64,000 nucleotides of DNA from Trichobilharzia szidati (GCA_944472155.2 OX235277.1:40564758-40628757), one strand, 5' to 3'. Shown: positions 11,640 to 22,440, numbered from the stretch's first letter. Translations and numbers: made by a program. Notes: generated from the letters alone by a model not told the origin.

Positions 11640-11725
11640 AACTAATCCCTTAGGTTCCGAATGGAACGTAAGGCTTCAATAGCACATCTCCGTTTCATAT
11701 TGTTCTCTTTGGTCCTCATCAGCTG
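11640..11725 (-). mobile_element. RTE-A 3' end (fragment)
   Basis: Carries the reverse complement of the RTE-A terminus (CCCTTAGGTTCCGAATGGAA on the plus strand). Only the last 80 or so bases are present, a typical severe 5' truncation. Confidence 0.65.
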
Positions 11726-11739
11726 ACTCCACGGTTGTC

Positions 11740-11995
11740 CATACCCCGAATAGCTCAGTGGTAACGTTTCTGAATGCGGGCTGCACTGGGTGACGTGTAT
11801 CCGAATCTCAGAAGGGAGATATGAGTTCCTTCAAGGCAGTTGCAGATACGCCTTGCTGACTGACTTGTGAGTGCCAACTGGCAAGGAACCTAGGTTAGGT
11901 GAGGCTTCCTGTGACCGATTGCCTCCAACCATCTAATATGATCAAATCAATGTGCAATGTGATGGCGAGCTACCTAGTGGAATGGTGGCCACATT
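11740..11995 (+). mobile_element. tRNA-derived SINE-2, full copy
   Basis: tRNA-like head with A box GAATAGCTCAGTGGTAACG and B-box-like GTATCCGAATCTC. The body has GGAACCTAGGTTAGG, and the tail GCCTCCAACCATCTAAT and GTGGCCACATTGCAAACC. The same family occurs at 1950, 2256 and about 61020. Confidence 0.75.
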
Positions 11996-12304
11996 GCAAA
12001 CCTGACTGACTGATAGAATTCAGTCTGCACCAAAGAAAGGACTAGACACATCATACTAGTTAGTTAGTTACTAGTGTCCAATCAAAGCACTCATGACGTT
12101 CTAACAAGATCTCCTCACTGCACCCTCAGGCACATGCCAAACTCGTGGTTTCTATTCCGTGTCCCATTCGAGGGTGTGAAGCGTGATGCCGCCGAATGGT
12201 GTTCTCTGTGTGTGTGTCCAATCAATCTCTGTTTACTTCGGGATATATGCTGGGCTATGTCTTGTTGGTTATTTAGTTGCCTTCTAGAATTTTCTGTTAC
12301 TAAT

Positions 12305-12855
12305 CCTTTCCATAGCTTTTATTCTTTTACGTTTCCAGTGGAAAATAGAGCTTCAAGCTAGAGGTTTGAAGTTTCGGTAGCAGTGGTGTTTATGTTTATG
12401 GGATGGCATTGCTAGCCAGCCTCATGCACAGCCTCCCCTCTTCACTAGTCTTGTAACAACAGAAGACAAGGGCCAGGCAACAGATCGTTTATTAAGGAAA
12501 ATCAACACATATTTATAGATTTTAATGTACATTATTGTAGATTATTTTTAGTAGAAAATACAGTCTTTTGAGTGGTTGTTTCTCACAGAAAGTTAACCTT
12601 GCATCTCTTTGTGGCTGTATCAGATCATTCATATGCTGACTGTATCCGCCTACGCAAAGCCTTTGTTCTCATTTTCTCACCACCAATATTGGGGACATAA
12701 ACATTGACGTCAATTACTGTCTACCAACTTTGGCTAGCAGCCAGCTCTCACCACAGTCTTACTATCGGTTTAGTCAAGTAAAGGAGTGCTTCGTTGGCCA
12801 GGGATCGAACTCCAAACCACCTGTGTGGTTGGAGAGCATTCTACCTGTGTGCCAC
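12305..12855 (-). mobile_element. SINE-3 interrupted by a solo LTR
   Basis: The minus strand shows the tRNA-like head near 12780-12855 (GGTGGCACACAGGTAGAAT, then GGAGTTCGATCCC). It has the RTE-A-like 3' end near 12325-12355 (TTGAAGCTCTATTTTCCACT). The body is interrupted by the LTR at 12452-12755. Confidence 0.7.
12452..12755 (-). mobile_element. Solo LTR of a Ty3/gypsy-like element
   Basis: Begins TGTAACAACAGAAGACAAGG and ends CTCTCACCACA on the plus strand, the reverse complement of the TGTGGTGAGAG...TTGTTACA LTRs at 38859 and 46235. The direct repeat GTCT flanks it at 12448-12451 and 12756-12759, a 4-bp target-site duplication. No internal region, so a recombined solo LTR. Confidence 0.9.
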
Positions 12856-12999
12856 CGATGCACTATCCTTTCCACATGGTCACGTAGTATTCAGTACTGA
12901 GTGAAGGCAGATATTGATGAAGGTCGATGGCCTGTTGGGAATGCTCCTTGTGACACGCCAAATCTCCGAACCATATGGAGGAATCGATTTGACATCAGT

Positions 13000-13002
<3 letters not shown>

Positions 13003-13052
<50 letters not shown>
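13003..13052. repeat. (TA)n microsatellite
   Basis: About 50 bases of uninterrupted TA dinucleotides. Confidence 0.95.
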
Positions 13053-13055
<3 letters not shown>

Positions 13056-13149
13056 AACATATTCACGAGCGCGTAAATACAAATTCTTCTGACTTCTACC
13101 TATATATAGCTAGCTCCACATGAGCAGTTGAACTTGTATACACACATTG

Positions 13150-13380
13150 ATGTGATCATCGTTGGTGCACTGTGTCAAATAGGGTCTGGTTGAGAAACTG
13201 ACGTGTAGTTAGTTCTGCAGCACTGGAAGTCCTTTCAACAACTGATCTAATCAACCTACGGCTTATTATGTCACTGCATATATCACCTTTGAACTGTCCT
13301 CTCAAATAAAGCTTTTTCTTAACCATAGTATCACGCCTAATTTTATTAATTCTTTTGGAAATATACAACGAATCAAGTTC
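13150..13380 (-). pseudogene. PLE RT-to-endonuclease linker fragment
   Basis: The minus strand reads KKLYLRGQFKGDICSDIISR and RLIRSVVERTSSAAEL. This matches the PLE linker form in which a LPFKGD-like motif is followed by RTFxAA. Truncated on both sides. Confidence 0.65.
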
Positions 13381-13559
13381 TGTTTATATTGTACGGGTAT
13401 GAAACTATGGAAATGGATATTCTGTCGGTTCCATTTCGCTTATCTGTAGATGTTTCGCTTAAATGTGCCGTCTGAACATCCAAAAAATAAATGCTTCCTT
13501 GATAGTCTTCTTTGCAAGTGAATTTAATTGCCGGCATCACACCGTAAATGACCCATGGA

Positions 13560-14060
13560 TAAACAACATCTGACCTTTATTATGTGTCAACCTTGTGTAT
13601 TTTACACTAAACTCATGGCGTGAATCAGACGTAGCTGTTGAAATATGTGCCCTGAAACACTGTCAATAAATTGAGACGCCAAAATTTGTGCCTCAGAATC
13701 TTCGTCCAGTGTTGTCAACGCAAGACGCAGTAGGTTTGTCAGGGTCAGTGCCAATACAAGAGAGTCACCGTCAACTCCCAGCTATGTGGTATGAAACTAC
13801 TGCATCACCCGCTCTTTGTACATTGGGCTGTCAAACTCCACCTTCAAGCGTTCCACTTTTGACTTCCAAGTTGCTTGCCCTCCTATTTGCTTCACACTAT
13901 CATATGCTGCCTTCGCCTTACCTATGAGCAGCGTCCCAAGTAAAAGGGTCTTCGCTGACGGAACTTGAACGCCATTCAGTTACGCAACAGCCTCGAAATC
14001 CTTCAAGAAAATCAATATGTCTCCCTATGTAAAAACTGCAGGCCATGGGATTTTCATTTG
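13560..14060 (-). pseudogene. LTR retrotransposon gag fragment
   Basis: On the minus strand, two frames give LLLGTLLIGKAKAAYDSVKQ and LALTTLDEDSEAQILASQFI, with IDFLEGFRGCC before. The first stretch is homologous to LLLGTLLGGRERAAYESVRR at 39324-39390, next to the 5' LTR at 38859. It is therefore part of Gag (structural protein) of the same gypsy-like family. Frameshifted and without LTRs. Confidence 0.6.
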
Positions 14061-14149
14061 TTGACAGGCAGTGACACCAACTGTAAAAACAGAAGACAAA
14101 ACACGGAGGTAAAGGTATAAATATATATATAGTTTTATATTCGTTAACC

Positions 14150-14530
14150 AATCACTCAGCGTGTGATTTTAACTTACATTATACAACGCGAAATAGAATG
14201 TTCAAATACACACATAGATTTCTGTTGCTAATGCAGTAATGAACAGTGAGAATATATGAGAATAATATTCCGCTGGATCACCCTGTCTGTATCACACCAC
14301 CTCAAGCTTATTAAATCTCTTTTATTTTATTACAGTTCACAATTTGACCTCTTTATATTATCACAGCACTTGATATCTGTAAACCCTTGCTTGAATTTAC
14401 ATTCAGTGTTCCCAACCATCTGGTATTTATTTGTATGCATTTTGTAGAAATCATTTTCTCGCAAACCATTGAATACAACTCACCTCACACCAAATGAAAC
14501 CTATATTCTTTTGTCTATAAATACATTGGT
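14150..14530. other. No gene seen
   Basis: AT-rich sequence; no supported frame or recognised repeat. Confidence 0.45.
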
Positions 14531-14534
14531 AAGT

Positions 14535-14720
14535 CACCCAGTTGTCTATTCACATTTTTCCAGAATGCTTTCGGGTATTCATGCTTATCCAGACAGCCTT
14601 TCCAGAAAGAAATCTTCGCATTCGCTTCAGCAAGCTTCACGGAAAAACGTAGGGATTTGTTCAGTTCCTTTATCCTCGAACGGTCCTTGCTCAAGGGTCA
14701 GATTAATAGAATTACAATTA
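14535..14720 (-). pseudogene. PLE-A N-terminal region (probable)
   Basis: The minus strand encodes FSVKLAEANAKISFWKGC and LDKHEYPKAFWK, a near copy of the plus frame at 15793-16014. It follows, in element orientation, a stretch of PLE untranslated sequence (the GTAGAAAT/ACAATTA-rich segment also found at 14958-15090). That fits the start of a PLE placed head-to-tail after the terminal repeat at 14815-14935. The function of this N-terminal part is not known to me. Confidence 0.5.
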
Positions 14721-14814
14721 TGAATTAAAATGCCATAGTAAATATGGGGAGGGTGACGGTTAAAACTCAAACAAAGTAGCATCATAATTACTGAGAAGAT
14801 TAACATATTGTGCA

Positions 14815-15790
14815 ATTAGAGGTTAGAAATGTAGAAATTAATAAAAAGACGGTTGCAGCGAAGAAAATTTTCTTTTCGACGAAGCCAGCATCAGCTAGGC
14901 TGAACATTCGTGTATTTATATCAAATGGATAGGAAAGTTCCAGAATAATTTCTGGTTAGGGGTCAAATTAATAAAAAATTACAATTAGGAATTAAAATGA
15001 CATAACAAACAGGGGGGATGGGTAAAACTTGAACAAAGTAGCATAATAACTAAGAAGATTGACATTGTGCAATTGGGGGTTAGAAATGTAAAAATAACAA
15101 AATATACAGGATGTTTGGATAAAAAAACTAATGTGATGAATAATTGTTTATGTAATCAGGGATTAAATATGTAGAAATAGTAAAATGACAAAATAAACAG
15201 GAAGAGTGGGTATGAAAATATGGTAGTGTAAACAGGGTTTAAGAAAACTTAAAATAACATGAATAAACAGAAAGTTTAGATAAGAAAGGCGATGAGATTG
15301 TCATTACTAAAAAAATTTACCTGTTTATGATGGCCATGGTAGGGACAGGGGTTGGACGTAATTCTTTTGGATACAAAGTGTGGGTTTGAGCTTTTGGATA
15401 GCTAGCGCCTCAGTTATGCCCAGATGTCTTGATTTGATTCCCTTTGATAGGTTTGATTGAATTTTGTATATTACTTTGAAGGATTTTTCTCAAGGCGCTG
15501 AATGTCCTGAGTTGATCAGATGTTCTGTCACTGAACCACATACACATTTTCGTTCTCCTTTTATTAGCCAGGCTGGATATTGTTTACGAGAGCGTTTTTC
15601 AAGTTTGTGCATGGTACGGCGGATGTACTCAGCTCGGCACGAGCAAGTTAACTGGCATATGCAAGTTGAAGTGGCCCAATGCCACCCCCACCCATTTATT
15701 ATAAATACACGAACGTACAGCCTAGTTGATGACTTCGTCGAAGAGAAAATGTTCTTCTCTGCAACTATCTTTTTATTATCCCCTATAATC
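14815..15790 (-). mobile_element. PLE-A fragment with inverted terminal repeats
   Basis: The minus-strand frame 15490-15730 reads TCICQLTCSCRAEYIRRTM and KQYPAWLIKGERK. The GIY-YIG core has YIGR changed to YIRR, which removes a conserved Gly. The C-terminal part (15340-15490) is degraded. Terminal repeats lie at 14815-14935 and, in the opposite orientation, at 15690-15787. The RT part is absent: a 5'-truncated copy with an inverted terminal repeat attached at the truncation point. Confidence 0.8.
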
Positions 15791-15792
15791 AA

Positions 15793-16014
15793 ATGTGTAT
15801 ATTCTGTGATTTGAAAAAGATCAAGGACCGTTCGACTGTAAAGGAACTGAACAAGTTTCTACGTTTGTCCGTGAAGCTTGCAGAAGCGAATGCGAAGATT
15901 TCCTTCCGGAAAAGCTGTTTGGATAAGCATGAATACCCGAAAGCATTCTGGAAAACTCTGGGACGAAACCATATATCTCCCAATTCACGCACGCTCAGAA
16001 GACACACCCAGTAA
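15793..16014 (+). CDS. PLE-A N-terminal region (probable), open frame
   Basis: A 73-codon frame with KKIKDRSTVKELNKFLRLSV, then KLAEANAKISFRKSCLDKHE and YPKAFWKTL. The same peptide, in the opposite orientation, occurs at 14535-14720. Both copies start right after a PLE terminal repeat, so I infer the region that precedes the RT in PLE-A. Short, basic, without signal or membrane segment. It stops at 16014 and is not followed by RT, so it is a stranded piece rather than a working gene. Confidence 0.45.
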   Translation: MCIFCDLKKIKDRSTVKELNKFLRLSVKLAEANAKISFRKSCLDKHEYPKAFWKTLGRNHISPNSRTLRRHTQ

Positions 16015-16019
16015 TTACA

Positions 16020-16535
16020 TTTTATCTTGAAATGTTTTGAAAGTTCCCATTCGTCAATGGATTTAATATATCACTGAAAGTTGTGTACTACTCACAAATC
16101 TCTCCCAATTTTTTACCTTACTAATTATTATTGTTTATAAGTCTTCAATATAATAACTGTTTAAAACAACCTAATCAAATAATTTAGCCGTACATAGCGA
16201 AATATACTACTTATTTCATTTAAGTAGTTAAATGGCGCACAGTTTAAAAAGAAATGAATTCCACGTGGGTGACTAGTAATATACTCAGTTTTCTTTCACC
16301 CAACACATATCACAAGTCACAGAAAGATCATAGAGTCAGTTTAGTCAGTTGGAATGATTATTACAATAGGTCAAATGCTATCTGAATTCACTACCTCGTG
16401 AGGCTGAAAACGCATATTGATGAAGTGTTGCATAGTTGCTCTAAAAATTGATTTTTATTGTTTTTTCAAACTGATGTTGTTTAAAGTTTTCATACGAGCG
16501 AAAGATGTGGCAGAACACTATCAGCTCATCCTTTG
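16020..16535. other. No gene seen
   Basis: AT-rich sequence without a supported frame or recognised repeat. Confidence 0.45.
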
Positions 16536-16539
16536 TTAA

Positions 16540-17850
16540 TGCTGTTATTTCAAGGATTCTCCTTCAACTGGTTTTCAACCTTAGCAATAAAGAAATATAT
16601 GAATCACATTAAAGACTGGAACATACTGACCGGCATTATAGCAAAGGTGTTAGAAAAACTCATAAGGGATCAGCTCTTGGCTCATATGGAAAAACATGGC
16701 TTTCTGGTTGTGGAACACCAAGGATTCCTGCTTCACAAACTTACTGTTAGCTAGGGAAGATTGGGTCAAGGCAAGGGATAAGAACCATCTACTGGACGTT
16801 GTCTTTATCGATCTTAGTAAAGCATTCGATAAGGTATCCCATTTAGGCCTTCTTAGTAAACTGAAACGTTTTTGATTAGACCAACGCTTATGTGACTACC
16901 TGATGGATAAAAGGCAGAAGGTAAGGGTTAATGGTGTACTGTCAGGGTGGAAAGCAGTACTAAGTGAAGTACCTCAGGGAACTGCTATTCCTATTATACG
17001 TAAATGAAGTGCCGAAAATTCTTACCTCATCTTCCTTACTATCCGCGGACGATATCAAGATATGGAAAACCGTAAGTAGTATTGATGATAGGTTGGTACT
17101 ACAAAATGATCTAGATAAATTAGCCGAATGGGCTAATTAATTCCAAGAAAAGCGCGGTAATGCAACTAGGTCAGAAGTCTTACACGTCGTACTCCCTGGG
17201 GGACACAGAACTGCCAGATGTTAGGGGACAAAAGGACTTAGGAATTATTGTAAGCCATGACTTAAAAACAACGGCGAATTGTAATCGAGCCGCAGCTAAG
17301 ACTTTTCGAATGCTATGGGCTCTTCGAAGGGTATGTTCCAAGTACTCTATGCAACATATGTCAGACCTCATCTAGAATACTGCGTACAAGCGGTGGGTCC
17401 ATGTTTCAAAAAGGAGGCACATACCCTGGAAAGAGTACAGAGGGTAGGAACGAAATTAGTCAGTGGTATCTCACACCTTCCTCATGACATGAGGATGGAG
17501 CATTCAAATCTCTTCCCATTATCATACCGAAGGAGGAGAGATTACTTAATTTTGGTTTACCGTATATTCAAGAGTGATTTAGGGATTGACCTTCCAAACC
17601 TTTTCTCTCCCTCTAGGATACATTTACGAGATCTACACAAGAAGATGCTCAAACCGAGGTAGAATAAAATACGTTTAGAGTTTAGATTCTCTCACAGAAT
17701 GGTCAACGACTGGAACTCCTGATTCAGTAGTAACAGCTCCATTGGTGAACTCCTTCAAAGAGAAACTGTATCTCTGCAGAGATATATATCGCGAGGATTA
17801 ACATACGCAACAAGAGCCTTCTATCCTCATAATCTGAATCTGAATACTCT
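16540..17850 (+). pseudogene. CR1-like LINE reverse transcriptase, 5'-truncated and broken
   Basis: Reads VLEKLIRDQLLAHMEKHGFL, then VVFIDLSKAFDKVSHLGLL (RT motif A), VRVNGVLSGWKAV, EVPQGTA (motif B) and LSADDIKIWK (motif C, both catalytic Asp kept). The thumb follows with TYVRPHLEYCVQAVGP and LERVQRVGTKLV, and the end reads RFSHRMVNDWN-like. This order is that of CR1-clade LINEs (the schistosome SR1/pido type). Several stops (near 16755, 16875, 17140) and frame changes, and no endonuclease domain. Reverse transcription by target-primed copying is the ancestral role; this copy is dead. Confidence 0.85.
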
Positions 17851-17949
17851 TTTTAGCGGGCGATAAGGAGTAATTGTGATAGGAACTGAAGATCAGAGAT
17901 AGCCAAACAAAAAGGATATGCACCAAGGAACTCAGTCAGGCGAATGAAT

Positions 17950-18245
17950 CAGTCAAGAACCTGTCACCTATCAGAAAAAAGATGCAGAAGGAAACAGAGA
18001 TGGAGTAAACACACACTGGGGAGACAATTGAGTGGCAATAAACACCAAACTCCTCCAGTGGAACCCCCCAAATGGGCAACTACAAGTCGGGCTTCTGAGG
18101 ATAACATGGACCAGATTGTACAAAGACAAAGTGAAAACTTACAAGTAATCGTGAAGCCAGCTGAAAGAAGACACAAAAGGACAGAATACAATGGAGACGT
18201 GCTGCTGAAGCCTTCTGTTCTACTTTGAATCTAAAGGATGAATAA
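17950..18245 (+). pseudogene. RTE-related LINE C-terminal fragment
   Basis: The end reads RIQWRRAAEAFCSTLNLKDE and is followed by AATAAAATAATGAT. This is the same layout as the RTE-A terminus (KWRRAVEALCSTRNPREQ then AAT repeats), but the rest is divergent, so it may be a separate subfamily. No RT motifs remain. Confidence 0.5.
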
Positions 18246-18249
18246 AATA

Positions 18250-19020
18250 ATGATATTTTAGAGGCTGGTGGTATTGACGTTCGCGGATTGTACGGAGTAT
18301 ACTAACACAAGATCTAATACCCACAACTTCTACAGTATTCGTTCCACGTAGACCAAAAACAAAGCAAAAGACCACAATTGATCGTCCAAATTACGAGATA
18401 TATTTCGGGACCAAATCGGAGTGCGAGATGATTGCTTAGCTGGCTAGTGATCGTGCACGAACGTGACACGACGGAGTACCAAATGGCGTGGATGCTTGAC
18501 CGGAAGCCTTCAGTTAAACAAGTTGGCTTAAACAGTGAGGGTCAGCATCCAATGTTGAGTGATGATTGCTGTGGTCAATAATTTTGGGGAATTATTTACC
18601 GCTACAATATTTTAAATGTTACTTAGCAACTGTTTAATAGTTAACACAAGTTGTTTAACTCTGGCATAAGTAAGTTGATCAATTTCTTGCCCGTCTTTAT
18701 TATTACTGTAAAACTCTAATTTTGCCTGCAGAAATCAATACTTTTCATGTCTTCATCATCGTTTATGATTACTCATTAAGTCTATAAATAGAGGACCTTT
18801 TAAATTTTGAAATAATTGGCAAGATTTTTATGTAGTTTAGCTGGATACTTTAAGTGTGATCGTATCCTCACAGCTGAATGGGTCAACTGAGAAGCTTTCT
18901 TTGCACACCCTCAGCAGGAATGACGAAATGAAGCTGCTCAAAAATGAACTACCCAACTCAGACAGCAAGTCATCAGTGATGAATGTGAACAGAATAAAAG
19001 TTTTCTGGAAGGATGCTTCA
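18250..19020. other. No gene seen
   Basis: No supported coding frame or recognised repeat. Some GC-richer sequence at 18280-18560 may be an old repeat of unknown type. Confidence 0.4.
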
Positions 19021-19021
19021 G

Positions 19022-19610
19022 TGATTATTTATTATATTATTATTATTGTTTCCTTTAATTCCTAGAGGAACATAGGGCTTCAGTCATGTGTCTCCATTGC
19101 GTTTGCTTCTCTGCTAGAGTCTTCACCTGGCTCCAAGTCTGCCCACACGCTTTCATCTCCTCTTCACATGACCTCCTCCAAGTCACCCTTGCACTGACGA
19201 CCAACTCGCCGCTTCCCATTCAGTCGGGTTCCACTCGAGCAATGGCTTGTCTAGTGATGTCACTTGATGGTTTCCTCAGAGTATGGCCAGACAATCCATC
19301 TCCATTTCTTCCTGCCTATTTGTTGCACAATTGGTTCCTGCTAGGTTGGTTCGCTCATTGCCAGAGATCCCTCTCTGTTGCTGATGTTTTCTGGCCGGCC
19401 ATCTGACCTTGAGTAGTACTGAGCGAAGACAACTGTTAATGAAGGTCTGTAGTTTGTTTGGGATGCTCTTTATGACGCACAAAATCCCTGTTCCATATAG
19501 TAGCACTGCCTTAACTTTGAAGTTGAAAATCCGGATGTTATTTTTGATGCTGAGTGCTGTTGACCTCCACACAGACTTGAGAGTAGTGAAAGCTTGTCTT
19601 TAGTGATGAA
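19022..19610 (-). mobile_element. RTE-A 3' fragment
   Basis: The minus strand reads STALSIKNNIRIFNFKVKA, LLYGTGILCVIKSI and NKLQTFINSCLRSVLLK, matching the RTE-A C-terminal domain at 52150-52300. It ends in the family 3' terminus and a run of AAT units (19022-19050). 5'-truncated, with frame breaks. Confidence 0.8.
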
Positions 19611-19622
19611 ATAGGATTTTTC

Positions 19623-19626
<4 letters not shown>

Positions 19627-19653
<27 letters not shown>
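19627..19653. repeat. (AC)n microsatellite
   Basis: About 27 bases of AC dinucleotides. Confidence 0.95.
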
Positions 19654-19734
19654 AAGTACGGTTTGAAGCAAATCGTATTAAGTTGTCCAAAAAATATAAC
19701 TTATCTCGGAATATACACATTTGATTATTGAGAA

Positions 19735-20055
19735 TATTAAAAAGACAGTTGTAGAGAAGAAAATTTTCTTTTCGACGAAGTCACCGTCACCTAGGCTGTA
19801 CATTCATGTATTTATGATAAATGGGTGGGAAAGTTCCAGAATAATTTCCGGTCAAGGGTCAAATTAATAAAAATTACAATTAGGAATTAAAATGCCATAA
19901 TAAACAGGGGACGGATGAACCTCAAAAAAGGTAGCATCATAATTACTGAGAAGATTGTGACATATTGGGCAATTAGGGGTTAAAAATGTAGAAATAACAA
20001 AAATAGACAGGATATTTGGATGAAGAATCTATCGGAATCATAACTAATGTTTACA
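19735..20055 (-). mobile_element. PLE-A 3' end with terminal repeat
   Basis: Begins with the terminal block (GAAGAAAATTTTCTTTTCGA read on plus), followed by untranslated sequence nearly identical to 30130-30400 and 14830-15120. No coding part; it ends where the SINE-alpha composite begins. Confidence 0.8.
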
Positions 20056-20059
20056 AGTA

Positions 20060-20232
20060 TTGGCTTTGTAGGGATTTCCGTTTGAGTGGTTGGAGGACTT
20101 TATCATGAGCTGACTGACATCAGTTAGAGAACCGTTGGATTGGTACTCTTCAGCAGTGCGTACCCGCCAACGCCAGAGTTGGATCCCAGGACCTTCTGGT
20201 TACAAGACTAGCGAGCGCGTAGACCATTGAGT
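20060..20232 (-). mobile_element. SINE-alpha (Sm-alpha-like), ribozyme core deleted
   Basis: The minus strand has the tRNA-like head (CTCAATGGTCTACGCGCTCG, then AACCAGAAGGTCCTGGGATC) and the tail up to AAATCCCTAC. The segment between CTGCTGAAGAGT and the tail lacks the hammerhead core. It abuts a forward-oriented partial copy at 20233. Confidence 0.75.
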
Positions 20233-20370
20233 GTACCGATGAAGAGACCCAAACTAGGACGAAACAGCCATCCAGTACTCCCAGGTGTTTTTCCAATGGT
20301 TGTCTAAATGATGCCAGCTCATGATGAAATCCTTCATCCAATCGAACAAAATCCCTACAAAACCAATACT
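20233..20370 (+). mobile_element. SINE-alpha 3' half with degenerate hammerhead
   Basis: Contains CCGATGA (20236-20242), CCCAAACTAGG and GAAAC (20261-20265), then CCAGTACTCCC and the family tail ending AAATCCCTACAAAACC. Helix III is disrupted (CAUC instead of UGUC). Joined head-on to the minus copy before it. Confidence 0.75.
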
Positions 20371-21045
20371 TGAAGATACTTATTATCTAACACATGGCAG
20401 TAAGTGTTTACTACACTGTTTAAAATATGTATTTTAAGTATGTGCAATTCATTGATAAAATGATGCTTTCTTATTAACCTTGATATTATTCTTTATAGCC
20501 GTGCATAAAGGTATCATAAAAGCTATTTAAAATGTATGTGTATCTGTCTGACTGACATTTACTGGATCGATTAACTTCAAGGTCATCTCTTCATTTTATA
20601 AGAATGAATAGAAATCAACTAACTAGCTAACTAACTAACTAACTGTTGGAAAACGTGTCATAAATGCTGTTTACAACACTATCATCATCATGTGATGTGT
20701 ACATCATTCATGAATCTGTATTATTTATTTAATGATCTAAAATCTATGACATGATAATGAATGAGTCATAACAATACTTCCTAAATTCTCTGGACATCAA
20801 CAAAACAAAACACAGCACAACACAACACAACACAAAAACAACAGAGAAACATAAAAACAAAATGAATAATATGCACTATCCATCGCTAACACGCATGCCT
20901 TTTCCACAAATTGTTCTAGTTCAAGAATCAATCATGGGTCATTCTATCATAGGTTGTCTTTCTGGGGATCAGTTCTATAGTTTTGCCTAAATCATCAGGA
21001 TGTCTAACAAGCCTGACCCAGGATAATAGCTAGTCATGATGCTGA
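20371..21045. other. No gene seen
   Basis: AT-rich sequence with CTAA and ACAAC simple repeats (near 20625 and 20820). No gene. Confidence 0.5.
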
Positions 21046-21560
21046 TGTGTGTAGATGTAGTTGGCTTTCAGACAATGGTCCATGGGTTCGAATCCCACTT
21101 TGGCCAGCCCTCATACGGTAAGTGTAGTTAATAACCTGATGAAATGCATTCTAGCGACTGGCCTTATTCAGGTAGGTAGTCACCTGGGTTCTAGTGGAAA
21201 GTCGTGACCAGTAGGGTAAAACACGTTGAAAGTGAGGCAGTAACTCATCGAAGAACGCATTGCAAAGTGGTCGCGCTATGTTTCATGAACTGGCAGAAGT
21301 TAGAATCAATGGACTGGCCATTGGATCAGGTCTCAGTGGCTTAATGGTCTACGAACTCGCTAGTCTTGTAACCAGAAGATCCTGGATTCAAACCCTAGTG
21401 GTGGGTGCGTATTGCTGAAGAGTCCCAAACTAGGTTGAAACAACTGTTTGGCTGTACTTCCTGGTGGTTTTCCAGTGGTTCTCTAACTGATGTCAGCTCA
21501 TGATGAAATCCTGTAGCCAATCAATCAAATCCCTACAAACCAATATTTGAAAACCTGATC
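21046..21560 (+). mobile_element. SINE-5 head joined to a SINE-alpha unit
   Basis: A tRNA-like head (GTAGTTGGCTTTCAGACAAT, GGGTTCGAATCCC) leads to a linker also present at 46016-46230 (TATTCAGGTAGGTAG, GCAGTAACTCATCGAAGAA), and then to a SINE-alpha unit. The SINE-alpha unit has the head CAGTGGCTTAATGGTC, a degenerate ribozyme (TTGCTGAAGAGTCCC..., GAAAC) and the tail CCTACAAACCAATATT. The repetition of the linker before a second SINE-alpha at 46 kb suggests a larger unit. Confidence 0.7.
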
Positions 21561-21724
21561 AAGGTAACTGATTTGGAACTACACATCACAGAAAGACTCA
21601 TTCGCAGTTAATTAAAGGACCAATACAGGTAGCTTATGGACAGCACTAGGTGTAGAAACAGTGTTAAATCTCTTTCCAATAGAAACAAATATATTATTTC
21701 AAGCATGTAAACGCTTTCAGTGTA

Positions 21725-22260
21725 CTTAATAATATTTCTGGAAGTTCTGAACGGAACACAGAGCTTCAACGGTGCATCCCCACTTCATCCTGTCCTCTGA
21801 AGTCCTCCTTATCTGGCTGGCTCCACGAATGCACATAAATTCTTATTTCCTCCTCATATGATTTCCTCTATGTCACCCTTGGACACCAAAGTCTCTGTTT
21901 CTTATTCGGGTTAAACTCGAGGCTGTGCACAGCGCGCGATGTCGATCAACGGTCTCCTCAGCGTGTACCCGATCCATCTCTGTTTAATTCGCAATATTTT
22001 TTTAGGCAGTATGTTCTTGGTTGGTTTGATCCCACAGGTCCTCATCGCTTATGCTTACTGGCCATCGAGCCAGCGAAGGCATTTGTTGGTGAAAGTTTGA
22101 AGCCTCGTCTAAACGCATTCTGTGCACTCTGGTTACTTCTTCAAACCACATAGAAGCACTGATTTGACATTTATGTCGGAAACCCGAATCTTGTTCTTGA
22201 AACTGGTTGCAGCAGATTTCTACAGTGATTTCATTCGACTGAATCACTTTTTTTAGTCGT
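21725..22260 (-). mobile_element. RTE-A 3' fragment
   Basis: The minus strand carries the C-terminal domain and 3' end (GAACGGAACACAGAGCTTCA on plus equals the family terminus), up to the part encoding MIQSNEITVEICCNQFQEQD in a shifted frame. 5'-truncated and frameshifted. Confidence 0.7.
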
Positions 22261-22339
22261 TTTGGTAGATGTATTCATGATGTCTTTGAATATTGGTTAT
22301 TTAGCCAAGTAAGGAAGTGTCCGATGGCTATCAGGAGGT

Positions 22340-22440
22340 GTAGAAATGCTAAGAACTAATTGACTTGATAGTGATGGTGACATGGCTCAGAATTGTTGTC
22401 ACTGGCTCAGATACTCTCAGTCTTTTTAATCTCCAAGATT
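22340..22440 (+). mobile_element. RTE-B 3' fragment (short)
   Basis: Contains GATGGTGACATGGCTCAGAA and TTGTTGTCACTGGCTCAGAT, matching the RTE-B C-terminal segment encoding GDMAQNxxQWxR. Only about 100 bases remain. Confidence 0.5.

Larger units (their letters stand above)
12085..12990 (-). mobile_element. RTE-A fragment split by a SINE-3 insertion
   Basis: The two outer parts (about 12085-12300 and 12860-12990) are consecutive RTE-A C-terminal sequence on the minus strand. They cover the regions equivalent to GKRRVGRP..TWRRSCEEE and to the LLYGSETW..FNRLQTFI segment. SINE-3 sits between them. A nested insertion, all coding frames broken. Confidence 0.7.

Noticed and set aside
12914..13123. 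Frame with a long YIYI run
   Set aside because: It is a translated (TA)n microsatellite crossing an RTE-A remnant.
20625..20900. CRISPR-like short repeats (CTAA and ACAAC units)
   Set aside because: They are simple tandem repeats without spacers in a eukaryotic genome.
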